64,000 nt of DNA from Nocardia thailandica NBRC 100428. GTDB lineage: Bacteria; Actinomycetota; Actinomycetes; Mycobacteriales; Mycobacteriaceae. Shown piece by piece: positions 26,999 to 36,774 of this stretch. The notes under the pieces were generated by a model. That model saw nothing but the letters and a program-made list of their open reading frames with translations, was not told the DNA's origin and searched no databases. Each line of letters opens with the position of its first letter. Positions within the stretch are counted from its first letter, which is position 1. Position numbers and translations under genes: made by a program. Location: contig NZ_BAGK01000021.1 in NCBI RefSeq assembly GCF_000308795.1, forward strand, positions 1-64,000. Reading direction: 5' to 3'.

Positions 26999-27622
26999 AT
27001 GCCTGGTTCAAACCCGATAAGCGCCTGGAAGTCTCTCCGCGAGGGCAACGAGCGCTTCGTGAGCGGCAACCTGTTGCATCCTAGCCAGGGAGCGGCCGAC
27101 CGAGCCAAGCTCGTCAAAGGCCAGCACCCGCACGCCATCCTCTTCGGCTGCGGCGACTCCCGCGTGGCCGCCGAGCTCATCTTCGACCAGGGCCTCGGCG
27201 ACATGTTCGTGGTGCGCACCGCGGGCCACGTCGTCGACAGCTCGGTCCTCGGCTCGATCGAGTACGGCGTCGCGGTGCTCGACGTGCCGCTGATCGTCGT
27301 CCTCGGACACGACAGCTGCGGCGCGGTGAAGGCCACCATCGACGCCCTCGACGGCGGCGAGGTCCCCGGCGGCTTCATCCGCAGCGTGGTCGAGCGGGTG
27401 ACGCCGTCGATCCTCGTCGGCAGGCGCGAGGGCCTGACCACCATCGACGAGTTCGAGTCCCGCCACGTCGTCGAGACGAGCCGCCTGCTCATGCAGCGGT
27501 CGATGATCATCTCCCAGCGCGTGGCCACCGGCGAACTCGCCATCGCCTCGGTCACCTACAAGCTCGAGGACGGGCGGGTGCACCTGCGCCGCGTCGTCGG
27601 GAACATCGGGGAAGTGGTCTGA
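26999..27622 (+). CDS. can: Beta-carbonic anhydrase
   Basis: 207 residues, the same length as M. tuberculosis CanB (Rv3588c), which decides the ATG at 26999 over one three codons earlier. Zinc ligands C51, H104 and C107 and the D53-R55 dyad (CGDSR, HDSCG) are present. Interconverts CO2 and bicarbonate in the cytoplasm. Divergent from mutY. Confidence 0.95.
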   Translation: MPGSNPISAWKSLREGNERFVSGNLLHPSQGAADRAKLVKGQHPHAILFGCGDSRVAAELIFDQGLGDMFVVRTAGHVVDSSVLGSIEYGVAVLDVPLIVVLGHDSCGAVKATIDALDGGEVPGGFIRSVVERVTPSILVGRREGLTTIDEFESRHVVETSRLLMQRSMIISQRVATGELAIASVTYKLEDGRVHLRRVVGNIGEVV

Positions 27623-27678
27623 CCCGACACGCCGAGGTCATCGAGCGCGGCCCAGACGGCTGCGCTTACGGTTGAGGA

Positions 27679-28356
27679 GTGCTGGAACCGACTGGACCCC
27701 TGCCACCGGAGATCTACTGGCGCCGCCGCGCGCTCGCCGTCGGTGTGGCCGTCGTCGTGCTCGCGGTGGTCGCCCTGCTGATCGTCATGGCCGCGCGCGG
27801 CGGTGATTCCGCCGGTGAGGACGCCGCGGCCGTCACGTCCTCGTCCACCACCGCCGCTCCGGCGAGCAGCTCGGCCGCGAGTTCGTCGAGCCCGACGAGC
27901 CCGACGAGCACCTCGGCCGCGGCGGGCAGCAGCACCACCACCTCGGGGGCGCCGATCGCCGCCGAGCCGTGCCCGGACCAGTCGCTGGCCGTGAAGGTCA
28001 CCGTGGGTCGCCCGACGTACAAGCTGGGCGAGCAGCCCACGTTCGGGATCGTCGTCACCAACATCTCCGCCGGCGTGTGTTCGCGCGACCTCGGCTCCGG
28101 CCTGCCGCAGGTGGCCGTGCTGTCCATCGACGGCCAGCGCCGCCTGTGGGCGAGCAACGACTGCAATCCCGGCGGCCAGCCCGACGTGCGCAACCTGAAA
28201 CCCGGTGAGCAGGCGGCGTTCACGGTCAACTGGCTGGGCTCCACCTCGCAGCCGAACTGCGCGGGCGAGCGGATCCAGGTGCCCGCGGGCGCCTACAGCG
28301 TGGTGGCACAGCTGGGCGCCATCAACAGCGCGGCGGAGCCGTTCAACATCGCGTAG
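27679..28356 (+). CDS. Membrane-anchored protein, Rv3587c-like
   Basis: 225 residues: short cytosolic N-terminus, one membrane helix at about 18-38, a Ser/Thr/Ala-rich linker to about 95, and an exported domain starting near CPDQSLAVKVTVG with two further Cys. This layout and the place between can and radA match Rv3587c. Function unknown, acting outside the membrane. The GTG follows TACGGT by 6 bp, which suggests a leaderless transcript. Confidence 0.82.
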   Translation: MLEPTGPLPPEIYWRRRALAVGVAVVVLAVVALLIVMAARGGDSAGEDAAAVTSSSTTAAPASSSAASSSSPTSPTSTSAAAGSSTTTSGAPIAAEPCPDQSLAVKVTVGRPTYKLGEQPTFGIVVTNISAGVCSRDLGSGLPQVAVLSIDGQRRLWASNDCNPGGQPDVRNLKPGEQAAFTVNWLGSTSQPNCAGERIQVPAGAYSVVAQLGAINSAAEPFNIA

Positions 28357-28519
28357 CCGCGGGAATGTGGCTTGTACCACGGCTTTTCGTCAGGGTGACG
28401 GCTACGGTGTGGCCGAGTCGTTATCGTTGTTATTCGCAGGATTCGCAAGATCGGCCGATCTGTCAACCAGAGTTGGCGGCCGAATTGCGTTCCGCGAGTG
28501 AAACTGCCGTTTGCCCGAA

Positions 28520-29920
28520 TTATTCTGCGCCGGATTCCGCGCGCGATGCGCGTGGTTTGCGGAGTTTCGCGAGCCGCAGGGCGGCGCGCACATCGGCCAC
28601 CTCGTGGATACGCATATTCCCGGTCTTCGTTTTCTCCGAACCCGGCGGGACGAGCGCGGTGGTGAAGCCGAGTCGCTGGGCCTCGGCCAGCCGCCGCGAC
28701 AGACCGGTCACCTTGCGCACCTCGCCCGCCAGACCGACCTCGCCGAGGATCACCCACCCCGAGGGCAGCGCGATGTCGGACTCGGCGCTCGCGATGGCCA
28801 GCGCGATCGCCAAGTCGGCGGTCGGCTCCACCAGGCGCATGCCGCCCACGGTCGCCGCGTAGACGTCGTGCTTGCCGAGGAAGACGCCGCCCCGGCTCTG
28901 CAGCACCGCGAGCACCATGGCGACGCGGTTGTACTCCAGCCCGCTCACGGCGCGGCGCGGCTGCGGGATCTCGGTGCGCACGGTCAGGCCCTGCACCTCG
29001 GCGACGAGCGGCCGCTTGCCGTCCATCGCGACGGTGACCGCGGTGCCCGACACCGGGTCCGTGCGATGGTGCAGGAACAGCCCCGACGGGTCGTCCACGC
29101 AGGCGATGCCGTCCTCGTGCAGTTCGAAACAGCCGACCTCGTCCGCGCTGCCGAAGCGGTTCTTGAGGCCGCGCACCATGCGCAGCGTGGAGTTCTTGTC
29201 GCCCTCGAACTGCAGCACCACGTCGACCAGGTGCTCCAGCGTGCGCGGACCCGCCACGTTGCCGTCCTTGGTGACGTGGCCGACCAGCAGCACCGCGATC
29301 CCGCTCGCCTTGGCCAGCGAGGTCAGCGCCGCCGTCACCGCGCGCACCTGGGTGACGCCGCCGATGACGCCGTCCGCGTCCGGGGCCAGCATGGTCTGCA
29401 CGGAGTCGACCACCAGCAGGGTGGGCCGCACCTGCTCCACGTGCCCGAGCACGACCGCCAGATCCGACTCCGCCGCCAGGTACACCCGGTCGTGCACCGC
29501 GCCGGTGCGGTCGGCGCGCAGCCGCACCTGCCCCGCGGATTCCTCGGCGGTCACGTACAGCGAGGTCTCCTCCCGCTGCGACGCCCACCGGTAGGCGACC
29601 TCGAGCAGCAGCGTCGACTTGCCGACCCCCGGCTCGCCCGAGAGCAGCACCACCGACCCGGGCACCACGCCGCCGCCGAGTACCCGGTCCAGTTCGCTCA
29701 CCCCGGTCGACCGGGCCTGGGTCACCTTCGCGTCGATGCGCGTCAGCGGCGCCGCCGCGGTACTCGGCAGCATGGCCCGTCTGCCCGGCGCGGCCGCGGC
29801 CGCCGAGACGACCACCTCGTCGACCGTGCCCCACGCCCCGCAGTCGGGGCACTTGCCGACCCACTTCGCCACCTCGTGCGCACAGGCAGAGCACCGGAAC
29901 ACTTGCTTCGACTTGGCCAC
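28520..29920 (-). CDS. radA: DNA repair protein RadA
   Basis: 466 residues. RadA drives branch migration in recombination. Seen: N-terminal zinc finger with C10, C13, C24, C27; Walker A GEPGVGKST near 98; the RadA motif KNRFG; and the C-terminal Lon-protease-like domain ending in RIHEVADVRAALRLA. The GTG at 29920 is the family start (MAKSKQ...); TACTGT about 9 bp before it suggests a leaderless message. In M. tuberculosis disA follows radA; here the next gene is the converging Rv3587c homologue and disA is absent. Confidence 0.97.
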   Translation of the reverse strand: MAKSKQVFRCSACAHEVAKWVGKCPDCGAWGTVDEVVVSAAAAAPGRRAMLPSTAAAPLTRIDAKVTQARSTGVSELDRVLGGGVVPGSVVLLSGEPGVGKSTLLLEVAYRWASQREETSLYVTAEESAGQVRLRADRTGAVHDRVYLAAESDLAVVLGHVEQVRPTLLVVDSVQTMLAPDADGVIGGVTQVRAVTAALTSLAKASGIAVLLVGHVTKDGNVAGPRTLEHLVDVVLQFEGDKNSTLRMVRGLKNRFGSADEVGCFELHEDGIACVDDPSGLFLHHRTDPVSGTAVTVAMDGKRPLVAEVQGLTVRTEIPQPRRAVSGLEYNRVAMVLAVLQSRGGVFLGKHDVYAATVGGMRLVEPTADLAIALAIASAESDIALPSGWVILGEVGLAGEVRKVTGLSRRLAEAQRLGFTTALVPPGSEKTKTGNMRIHEVADVRAALRLAKLRKPRASRAESGAE

Positions 29921-30002
29921 GAGAGCACAGTAGGCACTCCCCCCGACAGGTCGCACCGCGCACTGCGTGAGCCCCGGGCAGTAGGCCGGGGTCGCACCGC
30001 GA

Positions 30003-30172
30003 GGTGACCACGGCGGCCCGGACCGCAGGACGTGACTACGGCGGGCCGGACCTCAGGACGTGACCACCAACGGGCCGGACCCCCACGATGCCGCCACCGC
30101 GGGCCGGACCCCCACGATGCCGCCACCGCGGGCCGGACCCCAGGACGCGACCACCACGGGCCGACCCCGAGG
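30003..30172. repeat. Tandem repeat, six 27-30-bp units
   Basis: Six head-to-tail copies of a GC-rich unit built on GGGCCGGAC...ACGAT or ...AGGAC: 30003-30030, 30031-30058, 30059-30088, 30089-30117, 30118-30145, 30146-30172. Units 3 to 5 are nearly identical over their GGGCCGGACCCC core. Open on several frames, but no ribosome site or family match. It lies between radA's promoter side and the lpqE terminator. Confidence 0.85.
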
Positions 30173-30202
30173 AGGCCCCGCCGCGCAGCGGCGGTCGCGG
30201 CC

Positions 30203-30270
30203 GCCCCGACGAAAAGAACCCCGAACCAATGCGGCGCAGCCGCGAGGTTCGGGGTTCTTTTCGTCGGGGC
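30203..30270. terminator. Very long hairpin downstream of lpqE
   Basis: Perfect 25-bp arms (30203-30227 and 30246-30270) around an 18-base loop that itself holds GCGGC / GCCGC. 40 bp beyond the lpqE stop on the minus strand, so most likely its terminator; the arm contains TTCTTTTC. It is much longer than the other terminators here. Confidence 0.78.
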
Positions 30271-30310
30271 ACGAGAGGCCGCGACTCGAGCGCACCAGCG
30301 CTCAGAAGAT

Positions 30311-30991
30311 TCAGTGCCCGGCGCCCTCGGTGGCCGGTCCGGACTTCTCGTTGACGACGCGCACGGTGTCGGGGCCCGCGTCGACGGGGACCTGCACCTG
30401 GATGGTGCCGGCGTCCTTGAAGTTGAAGGTGACGGTGTAGGTCAGGCCGGGGACGATGTCCTTGACCAGGCCCTGGATCTCGATCGAGCCGGGCTTGGCC
30501 TCGGGATCGGTGGCGGGCTTGTCGGGCGCGGCCGACGGCGCGGGCGTGCCGTGGTGGTCGTCGGTGCCGCCGGTGGCGGCCGAGGTGGCGGGCTTGCCCG
30601 CGACGACGGTCTGCTGCGGCGCGATCTTGAACGCCGGGTCGCCGCCGGGGGCGGTGATCTTGACCTGGCCCAGGTCGGTGGTGACGCTGGTCAGCTCGTC
30701 GGTGACGATCTCGCCGTCGTTGATGATCGACAGCGCGATCACGGCCTTGCCGCCCTTGGTCAGCGCGTAGTCGGCGGAGCCCGCGGGCGGCAGCACGATC
30801 TGCACGTCGCGCAGGGCGATCTGGCCGATGTCGGCGTTGTTGCCGTTGATGGCCGCGACCTGCGACGAGGTCTGGGTGTGCTGACCGGCTCCGCAGCCGG
30901 ACAGCGCGACGGCGCCCGCAGCGGCCAGCGCGGCGACCGTCACCATGCGACGTCGCGCCGAGGGGGCGGTCACAGCTTTCAGGGCAGTCAC
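30311..30991 (-). CDS. lpqE: Lipoprotein LpqE
   Basis: 226 residues. Signal peptide with lipobox LSGC near residue 30, so exported and lipid-anchored. The rest is a beta-rich domain resembling PCu(A)C-type copper chaperones in fold pattern, but the Met/His copper motif is not visible. Position between radA and carD is that of Rv3584 (LpqE). GTG start with GGAGGACAAACC upstream. Confidence 0.87.
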   Translation of the reverse strand: MTALKAVTAPSARRRMVTVAALAAAGAVALSGCGAGQHTQTSSQVAAINGNNADIGQIALRDVQIVLPPAGSADYALTKGGKAVIALSIINDGEIVTDELTSVTTDLGQVKITAPGGDPAFKIAPQQTVVAGKPATSAATGGTDDHHGTPAPSAAPDKPATDPEAKPGSIEIQGLVKDIVPGLTYTVTFNFKDAGTIQVQVPVDAGPDTVRVVNEKSGPATEGAGH

Positions 30992-31822
<831 letters not shown>

Positions 31823-31830
31823 GCCGCGCC

Positions 31831-32556
31831 GTGCGACCAGTCGTAGCTCTGGTCCCTGCCGCCGGTCGAGGCGTCCGTCTCGGGGAGTCGCTCCCCAAGG
31901 CCTTCGTCCCGGTCGGTGGCATACCTATGGTCCGGCTCGCTGTGGACGGGTTGATCGCCTCCGGTGCGGTGCACCGGGTGGTCGTCATCGTGCCCGCCGA
32001 ACTGGTCGACGCCGCGTCCGAGGCCGTCGCGCGTGACGTGCCACTCGCCACCCCGCTGCCCGGCGGTTCGCTGCCCCCGGTGCCGGTGCAGATCGTCGTG
32101 GGTGGCGCCGAGCGTACCGATTCGGTGCGCGCCGGAATCGAGGCAGCGCCCGATGCCGGATCCTTCCTCGTGCACGACGCGGCGCGGGCGCTCACCCCGC
32201 CCGCGCTGATCGCGCGCGTGGCCGAGGAGCTGGCCGCCGGTCATCCCGCCGTGGTTCCCGCCCTGCCGGTCGTCGACACGATCAAGTCGGTGGACGACGC
32301 GGGCGTGGTCACCGGCACTCCCGATCGCGCCCGGCTGCGCGCGATCCAGACCCCGCAGGGGTTCGCCGCGGAGCTGTTGCGCCGCGCCTACGCCACCGAG
32401 CACGGCGCCACCGACGACGCCGGCCTGGTCGAGCGCCTCGGCGTTCCCGTCCACACCGTCGCGGGCGACCCGCTGGCGTTCAAGATCACCACACCGCTCG
32501 ACCTGCGGCTGGCGCACGCGCTGCTGGCCGCCGACGGGGCGGTGGCCCACTCATGA
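31831..32556 (+). CDS. ispD: 2-C-methyl-D-erythritol 4-phosphate cytidylyltransferase IspD
   Basis: 241 residues, MEP isoprenoid pathway step 3: CTP plus MEP gives CDP-ME. Seen: nucleotide-binding [25 protein letters not shown], and IQTPQGF. GTG start 8 bp after the carD stop. Overlaps ispF by ATGA. Confidence 0.96.
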   Translation: MRPVVALVPAAGRGVRLGESLPKAFVPVGGIPMVRLAVDGLIASGAVHRVVVIVPAELVDAASEAVARDVPLATPLPGGSLPPVPVQIVVGGAERTDSVRAGIEAAPDAGSFLVHDAARALTPPALIARVAEELAAGHPAVVPALPVVDTIKSVDDAGVVTGTPDRARLRAIQTPQGFAAELLRRAYATEHGATDDAGLVERLGVPVHTVAGDPLAFKITTPLDLRLAHALLAADGAVAHS

Positions 32557-33020
32557 GAGTCGGCATCGGCACCGACGTGCATCCGATCGAACCGGGCAGG
32601 CCCTGCTGGATTGCGGGCCTGCTGTTCGAGGATGCCGACGGGTGCGCGGGCCATTCCGACGGTGACGTCGCCGCGCACGCGCTGTGCGACGCCCTGCTGT
32701 CGGCCGCCGGCCTCGGCGATGTCGGCGCGGTGTTCGGCGTCGACCGGCCCGAATGGGCCGGGGTCTCCGGCGCCGCGATGCTCACCGAGGTCCGCAGGCT
32801 GCTCGCCGAGGACGGCCTCACCGTGGTCAACGCCGCGGTGCAGGTGATCGGAAATCGTCCGAGGATCGGCCCCCGGCGGGCCGAGGCCCAGAAGGTTCTC
32901 GGCGAATTACTCGGCGCGCCGGTATCGGTCTCCGGCACGACCACGGACGGATTGGGCCTGACCGGTCGCGGCGAGGGAATCGCCGCGATCGCGACCTGTC
33001 TCTGTAGCACGGAGCGCTGA
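32553..33020 (+). CDS. ispF: 2-C-methyl-D-erythritol 2,4-cyclodiphosphate synthase IspF
   Basis: 155 residues, MEP pathway step 5. Zinc ligands in [10 protein letters not shown] (D8, H10) and His in the [13 protein letters not shown] segment; CMP-binding and trimer motifs [15 protein letters not shown] present. Translationally coupled to ispD by an ATGA overlap. Confidence 0.97.
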   Translation: MRVGIGTDVHPIEPGRPCWIAGLLFEDADGCAGHSDGDVAAHALCDALLSAAGLGDVGAVFGVDRPEWAGVSGAAMLTEVRRLLAEDGLTVVNAAVQVIGNRPRIGPRRAEAQKVLGELLGAPVSVSGTTTDGLGLTGRGEGIAAIATCLCSTER

Positions 33021-33156
33021 CGCGCCGGAGTGCGCGGCCCCGGAGGGGCCGATTCTTCCCGCTGCGTTCAGTCGCTCCGCTTCCCTTTCTCCGTCTGTCC
33101 AGAATCGAGGCGGGCCGCCGACCCCTCCCGTCACGGGAGCAACCCGGCCCACCAGC

Positions 33157-33170
33157 TAGGATCGAATGCC
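33157..33170 (+). promoter_or_regulatory. Leaderless promoter of cysS
   Basis: GCTAGGAT with the -10 hexamer TAGGAT at 33157-33162, 8 bp before the GTG start and no ribosome site, as expected for a message starting at its first codon. Confidence 0.55.
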
Positions 33171-34574
33171 GTGACCTTGCGCCTTTTCGACACCGACACG
33201 CAGACCATGCGGGAATTCGTCCCGCTGGTTCCCGGCCGTGCGTCGGTGTACCTGTGCGGCGCCACCGTGCAGGGTCTGCCGCATATCGGGCACCTGCGCA
33301 GCGGCGTCGCTTTCGACGTGCTGCGCCGATGGCTGCAGGCTCATTCCGTCGACGTGACTTTCATCCGGAATGTCACCGATATCGACGACAAGATTTTGTG
33401 GAAGGCCGCCGAGGCGGGCCGTCCGTGGTGGGAGTGGGCCGCTACCCACGAACGCGCCTTCGACGCGGCCTACCGCGTCCTCGGCGTCCTGCCCCCGTCG
33501 GCCGAGCCGCGCGCGACCGGTCACATCACCCAGATGATCGACCTCATGGACCGGCTCATCGAGCGCGGTCACGCCTACGCCGCCGACGGCAACGTCTACT
33601 TCGACGTGCTGAGCTGGCCGTCGTACGGCGAGCTGTCGGGCAACAAGCTCGACGAGGTGCACCAGGGCGAGAGCGCGGGCACCGGAAAGCGCGACCAGCG
33701 CGACTTCACGCTGTGGAAGGCGGCCAAGCCGGGCGAGCCGAGCTGGCCGTCGCCGTGGGGCCGCGGGCGCCCCGGCTGGCACCTCGAGTGCTCGGCGATG
33801 GCCGAGTACTACCTCGGTGCCGAGTTCGACATCCATTGCGGCGGACTGGATCTGGTGTTCCCGCACCACGAGAACGAGATCGCCCAGTCCAAGGCGGCCG
33901 GCGACGGGTTCGCCCGCTACTGGCTGCACAACGGCTGGGTCACCATGAGCGGCGAGAAGATGTCGAAGTCGCTCGGCAACACCCTGTCGGTGCCCGCCAT
34001 GCTGGAGCGGGTCCGCGCGGTGGAGCTACGTTTCTTCCTCGTCGGCGCGCACTACCGCTCCAAGCTGGAGTACTCGCACAAGGCCCTGCAGGACGCCGCC
34101 ACCTCCTACCAGCGGATCGAGGCGTTCGTGTCGCGGGTGCTCGAGCGCAGCGGCGACGTGCCCGTCGGTAAGTGGACCGACGACTTCGCCGCCGCCCTCG
34201 ACGAGGACCTGGCCGTGCCGAAGGCCCTCGCCGAGATCCACCACATCGTCCACGAGGGCAACAAGGCCCTGGAGTCCGGCGCGCTCGACGCGGCCGTCGA
34301 GCGGGCCGGTCAGGTCCGTGCCATGCTGGCCGTCCTCGGCGTCGACCCGCTCGACGCGCACTGGTACGCCCCGAGCGACAACTCGGCGGCCATGGACGCG
34401 CTCGACGTCCTGGTGCGTGCCGAACTGGACCGGCGCGCGACCGCGCGCGCCGAGAAGGACTGGTCTACCGCCGATGCCGTTCGCGACCGCCTGGTCGCCG
34501 CGGGTATCGAGGTCACCGACACCCCGCAGGGGCCGGAATGGTCGCTGGGCGCACCGAGCGGAAAGGCGAACTGA
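33171..34574 (+). CDS. cysS: Cysteinyl-tRNA synthetase
   Basis: 467 residues, class I synthetase charging tRNA-Cys. Seen: zinc Cys in [12 protein letters not shown]-type motif [14 protein letters not shown], the metal-binding HHENEIAQS, and KMSKS in [11 protein letters not shown]. The GTG at 33171 fits the family start; the frame is open 47 codons upstream without support. Its stop overlaps the rlmB start by 1 bp. Confidence 0.97.
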   Translation: MTLRLFDTDTQTMREFVPLVPGRASVYLCGATVQGLPHIGHLRSGVAFDVLRRWLQAHSVDVTFIRNVTDIDDKILWKAAEAGRPWWEWAATHERAFDAAYRVLGVLPPSAEPRATGHITQMIDLMDRLIERGHAYAADGNVYFDVLSWPSYGELSGNKLDEVHQGESAGTGKRDQRDFTLWKAAKPGEPSWPSPWGRGRPGWHLECSAMAEYYLGAEFDIHCGGLDLVFPHHENEIAQSKAAGDGFARYWLHNGWVTMSGEKMSKSLGNTLSVPAMLERVRAVELRFFLVGAHYRSKLEYSHKALQDAATSYQRIEAFVSRVLERSGDVPVGKWTDDFAAALDEDLAVPKALAEIHHIVHEGNKALESGALDAAVERAGQVRAMLAVLGVDPLDAHWYAPSDNSAAMDALDVLVRAELDRRATARAEKDWSTADAVRDRLVAAGIEVTDTPQGPEWSLGAPSGKAN

Positions 34575-35554
34575 TGGCAGGCAATTCACAACGGCGAGGC
34601 GCGATCCGCAAGGGCGGGACGAAGAAGGGCGCGGTCGTCGGTTCCGGCGGCAAGCGCCGCCGCGGGCTCGAGGGCCGCGGCGCCACGCCGCCCGCCGAGG
34701 CGCGCACCAAGCACCCCGCGGCGAAGCGCGCGGCGGCGAAAGCCAAAGCGGCCCAGTCGCGTCCGGCCCCCGCGCGCGGCAACGTGCCGCGGGCGGGCCG
34801 CAAGTCCGACGACGGCCCGGAGCTGGTGCTCGGCCGCAACCCCGTGGTCGAGTGTCTGCGCGCCGACGTGCCCGCGACAGCGCTGTACGTGGCCGTCGGC
34901 ACCGAGAACGACGAGCGGCTGACCGAGAGCGTGCAGCGGGCCGCGGACATGGGCATCGCCATCCTGGAGGTGCCCCGCACCGACCTGGACCGGCTCAGCG
35001 CCAACGGCCTGCACCAGGGCCTCGCCCTGCAGGTGCCGCCGTACCGCTACGCCCACCCGGACGACCTGCTCGACCGGGTGCGCGGCTCGGCGGAGCCCGC
35101 CCTGCTGGTCGCCCTGGACAACATCTCCGACCCACGCAACCTGGGCGCGGTGATCCGCTCGGTGGCCGCGTTCGGCGGGCAGGGCGTGCTGATCCCGCAG
35201 CGCCGCAGCGCCAGCGTCACCGCGGTGGCCTGGCGGACCAGCGCGGGCGCGGCGGCCCGGCTTCCCGTCGCCCGGGCGACGAATCTGACCCGCACCCTGA
35301 AGGATTGGGCGTCGCAGGGCTTCCAGATCGTCGGCCTCGACGCCGGCGGGGACACCACCCTGGACACCTTCGACGGCACCGCGCCCACGGTCGTGGTGGT
35401 CGGCTCGGAGGGCAAGGGCCTGTCCCGGCTGGTGCGCGAGAACTGCGATTCCATCCTGAGCATCCCGATGGCGGGCCCGGTGGAGTCGCTCAACGCGTCG
35501 GTGGCGGCGGGCGTCGTGCTGTCGGAGATCGCGCGCCAGCGCAGGCTCGGGTGA
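34574..35554 (+). CDS. rlmB: 23S rRNA 2'-O-methyltransferase, TrmH/RlmB family
   Basis: 326 residues. A long Arg/Lys/Ala-rich N-terminal tail (about 1-75) precedes the SpoU domain: substrate-binding part [12 protein letters not shown], then [31 protein letters not shown] and [16 protein letters not shown], the three SPOUT motifs of the SAM knot. Methylates a 23S rRNA guanosine. One-base overlap with cysS. Confidence 0.94.
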   Translation: MAGNSQRRGAIRKGGTKKGAVVGSGGKRRRGLEGRGATPPAEARTKHPAAKRAAAKAKAAQSRPAPARGNVPRAGRKSDDGPELVLGRNPVVECLRADVPATALYVAVGTENDERLTESVQRAADMGIAILEVPRTDLDRLSANGLHQGLALQVPPYRYAHPDDLLDRVRGSAEPALLVALDNISDPRNLGAVIRSVAAFGGQGVLIPQRRSASVTAVAWRTSAGAAARLPVARATNLTRTLKDWASQGFQIVGLDAGGDTTLDTFDGTAPTVVVVGSEGKGLSRLVRENCDSILSIPMAGPVESLNASVAAGVVLSEIARQRRLG

Positions 35555-35630
35555 CGCGCGGACGGCCCGGTCAGGGGCCGTCCGGCGGCTAATCACCGCT
35601 AGTTGTGCTCTGGCACCTTACAATTCGTGA

Positions 35631-35903
35631 GTGGCCATCCCCAACCAGCCGATCGGGCAGACGGTCGAGCACCCCAATGCCAACCTGATCCTCACCTTCG
35701 GCATCCTCAGCCTGTGCTGCGGTGTGTTCGGGCCGGTGGCGTGGGTGATGGGTAAGAAGGCGCTGAACGAGATCGACAACTCCTACGGTGCCTACAGCGG
35801 TCGCACCCAGGTGTTCATCGGTTACGTCATCGGGATCATCGGCACGATCCTGGTGGTGATCATGGCGCTGCTGTGGCTGCTCGTCATGTGCAACGGGGGC
35901 TGA
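35631..35903 (+). CDS. Small DUF4190-type membrane protein
   Basis: 90 residues with two hydrophobic segments (about 18-42 and 62-87) and the linker GKKALNEIDNSYGAYSGR, the pattern of DUF4190 proteins. Role unknown. TACAAT at 35619-35624 ends 6 bp before the GTG, so the transcript is likely leaderless. Converges with the crotonase gene across 6 bp. Confidence 0.82.
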   Translation: MAIPNQPIGQTVEHPNANLILTFGILSLCCGVFGPVAWVMGKKALNEIDNSYGAYSGRTQVFIGYVIGIIGTILVVIMALLWLLVMCNGG

Positions 35904-35909
35904 GCCCCG

Positions 35910-36722
35910 TCAGTCCAGGCCGGGCCGCTCGGTGTCGCCGCGGCCCGGGTCCCAGGTGGGCCACTCCTCGCTGATGCTGCCCGTCCACTTGGGCTGGCGC
36001 CGGTCCCGGAACGCGGCCATCGCCTCGCCGCCGTCGATGCTGCCCGCGACGTGGGCGTTGAGCTCGGTCTCCAGCTGTCCCACCATGCCGGGGCTCATGG
36101 CCAGGCTCTCCCACATCAGGCGCTTGGACAGCGCCACCGGCAGCGGCGCGGGCCCGTTGGCGATGTCGTGGGCCACCGACAGGGCGGTGGGCAGCACCTC
36201 GCCCGCGGGCAGGGACGCGTTGGCCAGGCCCATGGACTTGGCCTCGGCGCCGTCGAAGGTGCGGCCCGTGAGCATGATGTCGGCGGCGTTGGCCATGCCG
36301 ACCAGCCGCGGCAGCGTCCAGTGGGCGTAGCCGTCGGCGAGGACCCCGCGGCGGACCTGGCTGAGCCCGTAGACGGCGTCGGAGGCCATGTAGCGCAGGT
36401 CACACTGCAGGGCGAGGGCGAGGCCGAGGCCGACCGCGTGCCCGTTGACCGCGGCGATCACCGGCTTGCGCACCCGCCAGGGCGGCGGCTCGATGGTCGC
36501 GCTGACTTCGCCCGTGCGTGCCGACAGGTCCGCGCCCGCGCAGAACGCGGGCGGGGTGCCGGTGACGACGACGGCGCGGATGGCGTCCTCGGCGTCGCAC
36601 CGGTGCAGGGCCGCGCCCAGCTCGGCGGCCATGGTCGCCGTGAAGGCGTTCTGCTGGGCCGGGCGGTTGAGCGTGAGCACCGCGACACCCGAGGAGACAT
36701 CGACGAGCAGTTCCGGACTCAT
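35910..36722 (-). CDS. Enoyl-CoA hydratase/isomerase family protein, atypical active site
   Basis: 270-residue crotonase-fold protein: oxyanion-hole motifs FCAGADLS and AAVNGHAVGLG are intact. The two catalytic glutamates of crotonase (GxGxE and PE) align with Ala in GLGLALA and Gln in GLSQV, so simple hydratase activity is doubtful; another crotonase-type reaction or a non-hydratase role is possible. Next to an acyl-CoA dehydrogenase gene on the same strand, 52 bp apart, so both probably act on the same acyl-CoA. Confidence 0.88.
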   Translation of the reverse strand: MSPELLVDVSSGVAVLTLNRPAQQNAFTATMAAELGAALHRCDAEDAIRAVVVTGTPPAFCAGADLSARTGEVSATIEPPPWRVRKPVIAAVNGHAVGLGLALALQCDLRYMASDAVYGLSQVRRGVLADGYAHWTLPRLVGMANAADIMLTGRTFDGAEAKSMGLANASLPAGEVLPTALSVAHDIANGPAPLPVALSKRLMWESLAMSPGMVGQLETELNAHVAGSIDGGEAMAAFRDRRQPKWTGSISEEWPTWDPGRGDTERPGLD

Positions 36723-36774
36723 GACAGGGAATCGTAGTGGGTCGGTGACGGCGCGTCCGCCGATGACCGGTGTT

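Noticed and set aside
30003..30172. CRISPR array
   Set aside because: Units are contiguous tandem copies without unique spacers.
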